Shown: positions 5,293 to 5,984 of the stretch, in pieces
Numbering within the stretch: position 1 is the stretch's first letter
How the letters are laid out: each line of letters begins with the position of its first letter
Notes under the pieces: model-generated
Databases searched by the model: none
The model's input: the letters and a program-made list of their open reading frames with translations, nothing else
What the model was told of the DNA's origin: nothing
Assembly (NCBI GenBank): GCA_027592485.1
Contig: JAQCKL010000304.1
Location: 1-5,984 of the forward strand
DNA length: 5,984 bases
Direction of reading: 5' to 3'
Origin: Cyanobacteriota bacterium
GTDB lineage: Bacteria; Cyanobacteriota; Cyanobacteriia; Phormidesmidales; Phormidesmidaceae
Program-made: the position numbers and the translations under genes

Positions 5293-5984
5293 TTAGGAGG
5301 CTTCCCCTGGCTGCGAGAGCCCCAACATGTGGGCGTTACTCTGGCCCGGCGCAATCATGGGATAGCAGTTCTCATCCTTACGGACCCGGACATCCATCAA
5401 GACTGGCCCGTCATAGGCCAGCATTTCGGCGACCCCGGCCCAAAGTTCTGCTTGGGTGGTTACTACCATGCCTTTGACCCCATAGGCCTGGGCAAGCATC
5501 GTAAAGTCAGGCATGCCCAACTCCATGTTGGAAGAGGAATAGCGCTCGCCGAAAAAAGCCTGCTGCCATTGACGCACCATGCCTTGCCAGCCATTGTTGA
5601 TGATCACCGTTTTGACCTTGAGGCCATATTGGGCCAGGGTTCCCAGTTCTTGAGGGTTCATCTGGAAGCTGGCGTCGCCGCTGATGCAAATGACGGTTTG
5701 ATCGGGCAGGGCTGCTTGGACGCCCATGGCAGCGGGTAAGCCGTAGCCCATGGTGCCGAGCCCCGCGCTAGAAATCCAGCGGCGGGGGCCATTTTTCAAA
5801 AACTGAGCAGCCCACATTTGATGCTGACCCACATCGGTGGTGTAGAAGGCCTGGGGCGCTTGTTTGCCCAGCTCGACAATTACCTCTTGGGGGGACAATA
5901 CATCCGCGTAGGTGGGTACGGTGAGGGGGTGATCTTGCCGCCACTTCTGAATGCGATCCAGCCAGGGGCGCGTCTGTTGGGTCG
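5293..5984 (-). CDS. ilvB: Acetolactate synthase large (catalytic) subunit, C-terminal part
   Basis: Acetohydroxyacid synthase joins pyruvate to pyruvate or 2-ketobutyrate, the first common step of valine, leucine and isoleucine synthesis. 229 C-terminal residues are visible; the frame stays open to the window edge, so the 5' end lies beyond 5984. An apparent start at 5898 is an internal TTG (Leu). The linker reads RPWLDRIQKW. The thiamine-diphosphate domain follows, with SAGLGTMGYGLPAA, then GDASF (5679-5665) and NNGWQGMVRQWQ, which together make the GDx(25-30)NN cofactor and Mg2+ motif. The Trp in QWQ corresponds to the conserved site whose mutation gives herbicide resistance in plant enzymes. 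The C-terminus KDENCYPMIAPGQSN is typical of the family. The enzyme is cytoplasmic and normally works with the IlvN regulatory subunit, not seen here. Confidence 0.95.
   Translation of the reverse strand, partial: TQQTRPWLDRIQKWRQDHPLTVPTYADVLSPQEVIVELGKQAPQAFYTTDVGQHQMWAAQFLKNGPRRWISSAGLGTMGYGLPAAMGVQAALPDQTVICISGDASFQMNPQELGTLAQYGLKVKTVIINNGWQGMVRQWQQAFFGERYSSSNMELGMPDFTMLAQAYGVKGMVVTTQAELWAGVAEMLAYDGPVLMDVRVRKDENCYPMIAPGQSNAHMLGLSQPGEAS

Noticed and set aside
4987..5739. Long plus-strand open frame of about 250 codons
   Set aside because: It begins in the tandem repeat, crosses non-coding space and then runs antisense through ilvB, whose conserved protein sequence explains the open frame.

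Overview
The window looks like part of a cyanobacterial chromosome. The cell-division PBP and the acetolactate synthase read as cyanobacterial. The HIP1 octamer GCGATCGC occurs three times (2893, 3253, 4121), far above chance for about 6 kb. The intergenic repeats are of the REP or tandem-palindrome kind common in filamentous and unicellular cyanobacteria. No species can be named from the sequence alone.

Layout. (1) Positions 1-2324, plus strand: the 3' part of a large gene for a LRR-Roc-COR (ROCO) GTPase, open through the left edge of the window. It ends in a small helical domain resembling the effector-associated (death-fold-like) adaptor domains of bacterial conflict and programmed-cell-death systems. 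(2) Positions 2325-2432: a short convergent intergenic space almost filled by an inverted pair of GTAG-hairpin (REP-like) units. The outer repeat of this pair contains the ROCO stop codon. (3) Positions 4789-2433, minus strand: a two-gene cell-division unit, a small FtsL-like bitopic coiled-coil protein followed by the septal transpeptidase FtsI. (4) Positions 4790-5292: a gene-free stretch of about 500 bases with a perfect 10-bp inverted repeat over a possible promoter, a 38-bp tandem repeat (three copies, one with an internal deletion) and a degraded REP-like hairpin between 10-bp direct repeats. (5) Positions 5293-5984, minus strand: the C-terminal part of IlvB, the acetolactate synthase catalytic subunit, whose 5' end lies beyond the window.

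Working together. The FtsL-like protein and FtsI probably form part of the septal peptidoglycan synthase. IlvB is ordinary branched-chain amino-acid housekeeping. The ROCO gene is the accessory and most unusual element. Its LRR array is built from near-identical 69-bp units whose amino-acid changes fall mostly at predicted concave-surface positions. With the GTPase switch and the C-terminal adaptor-like domain, this suggests a sensor-switch-adaptor architecture like NLR-type immune or cell-death receptors. That role is inference; no effector gene is visible in the window.
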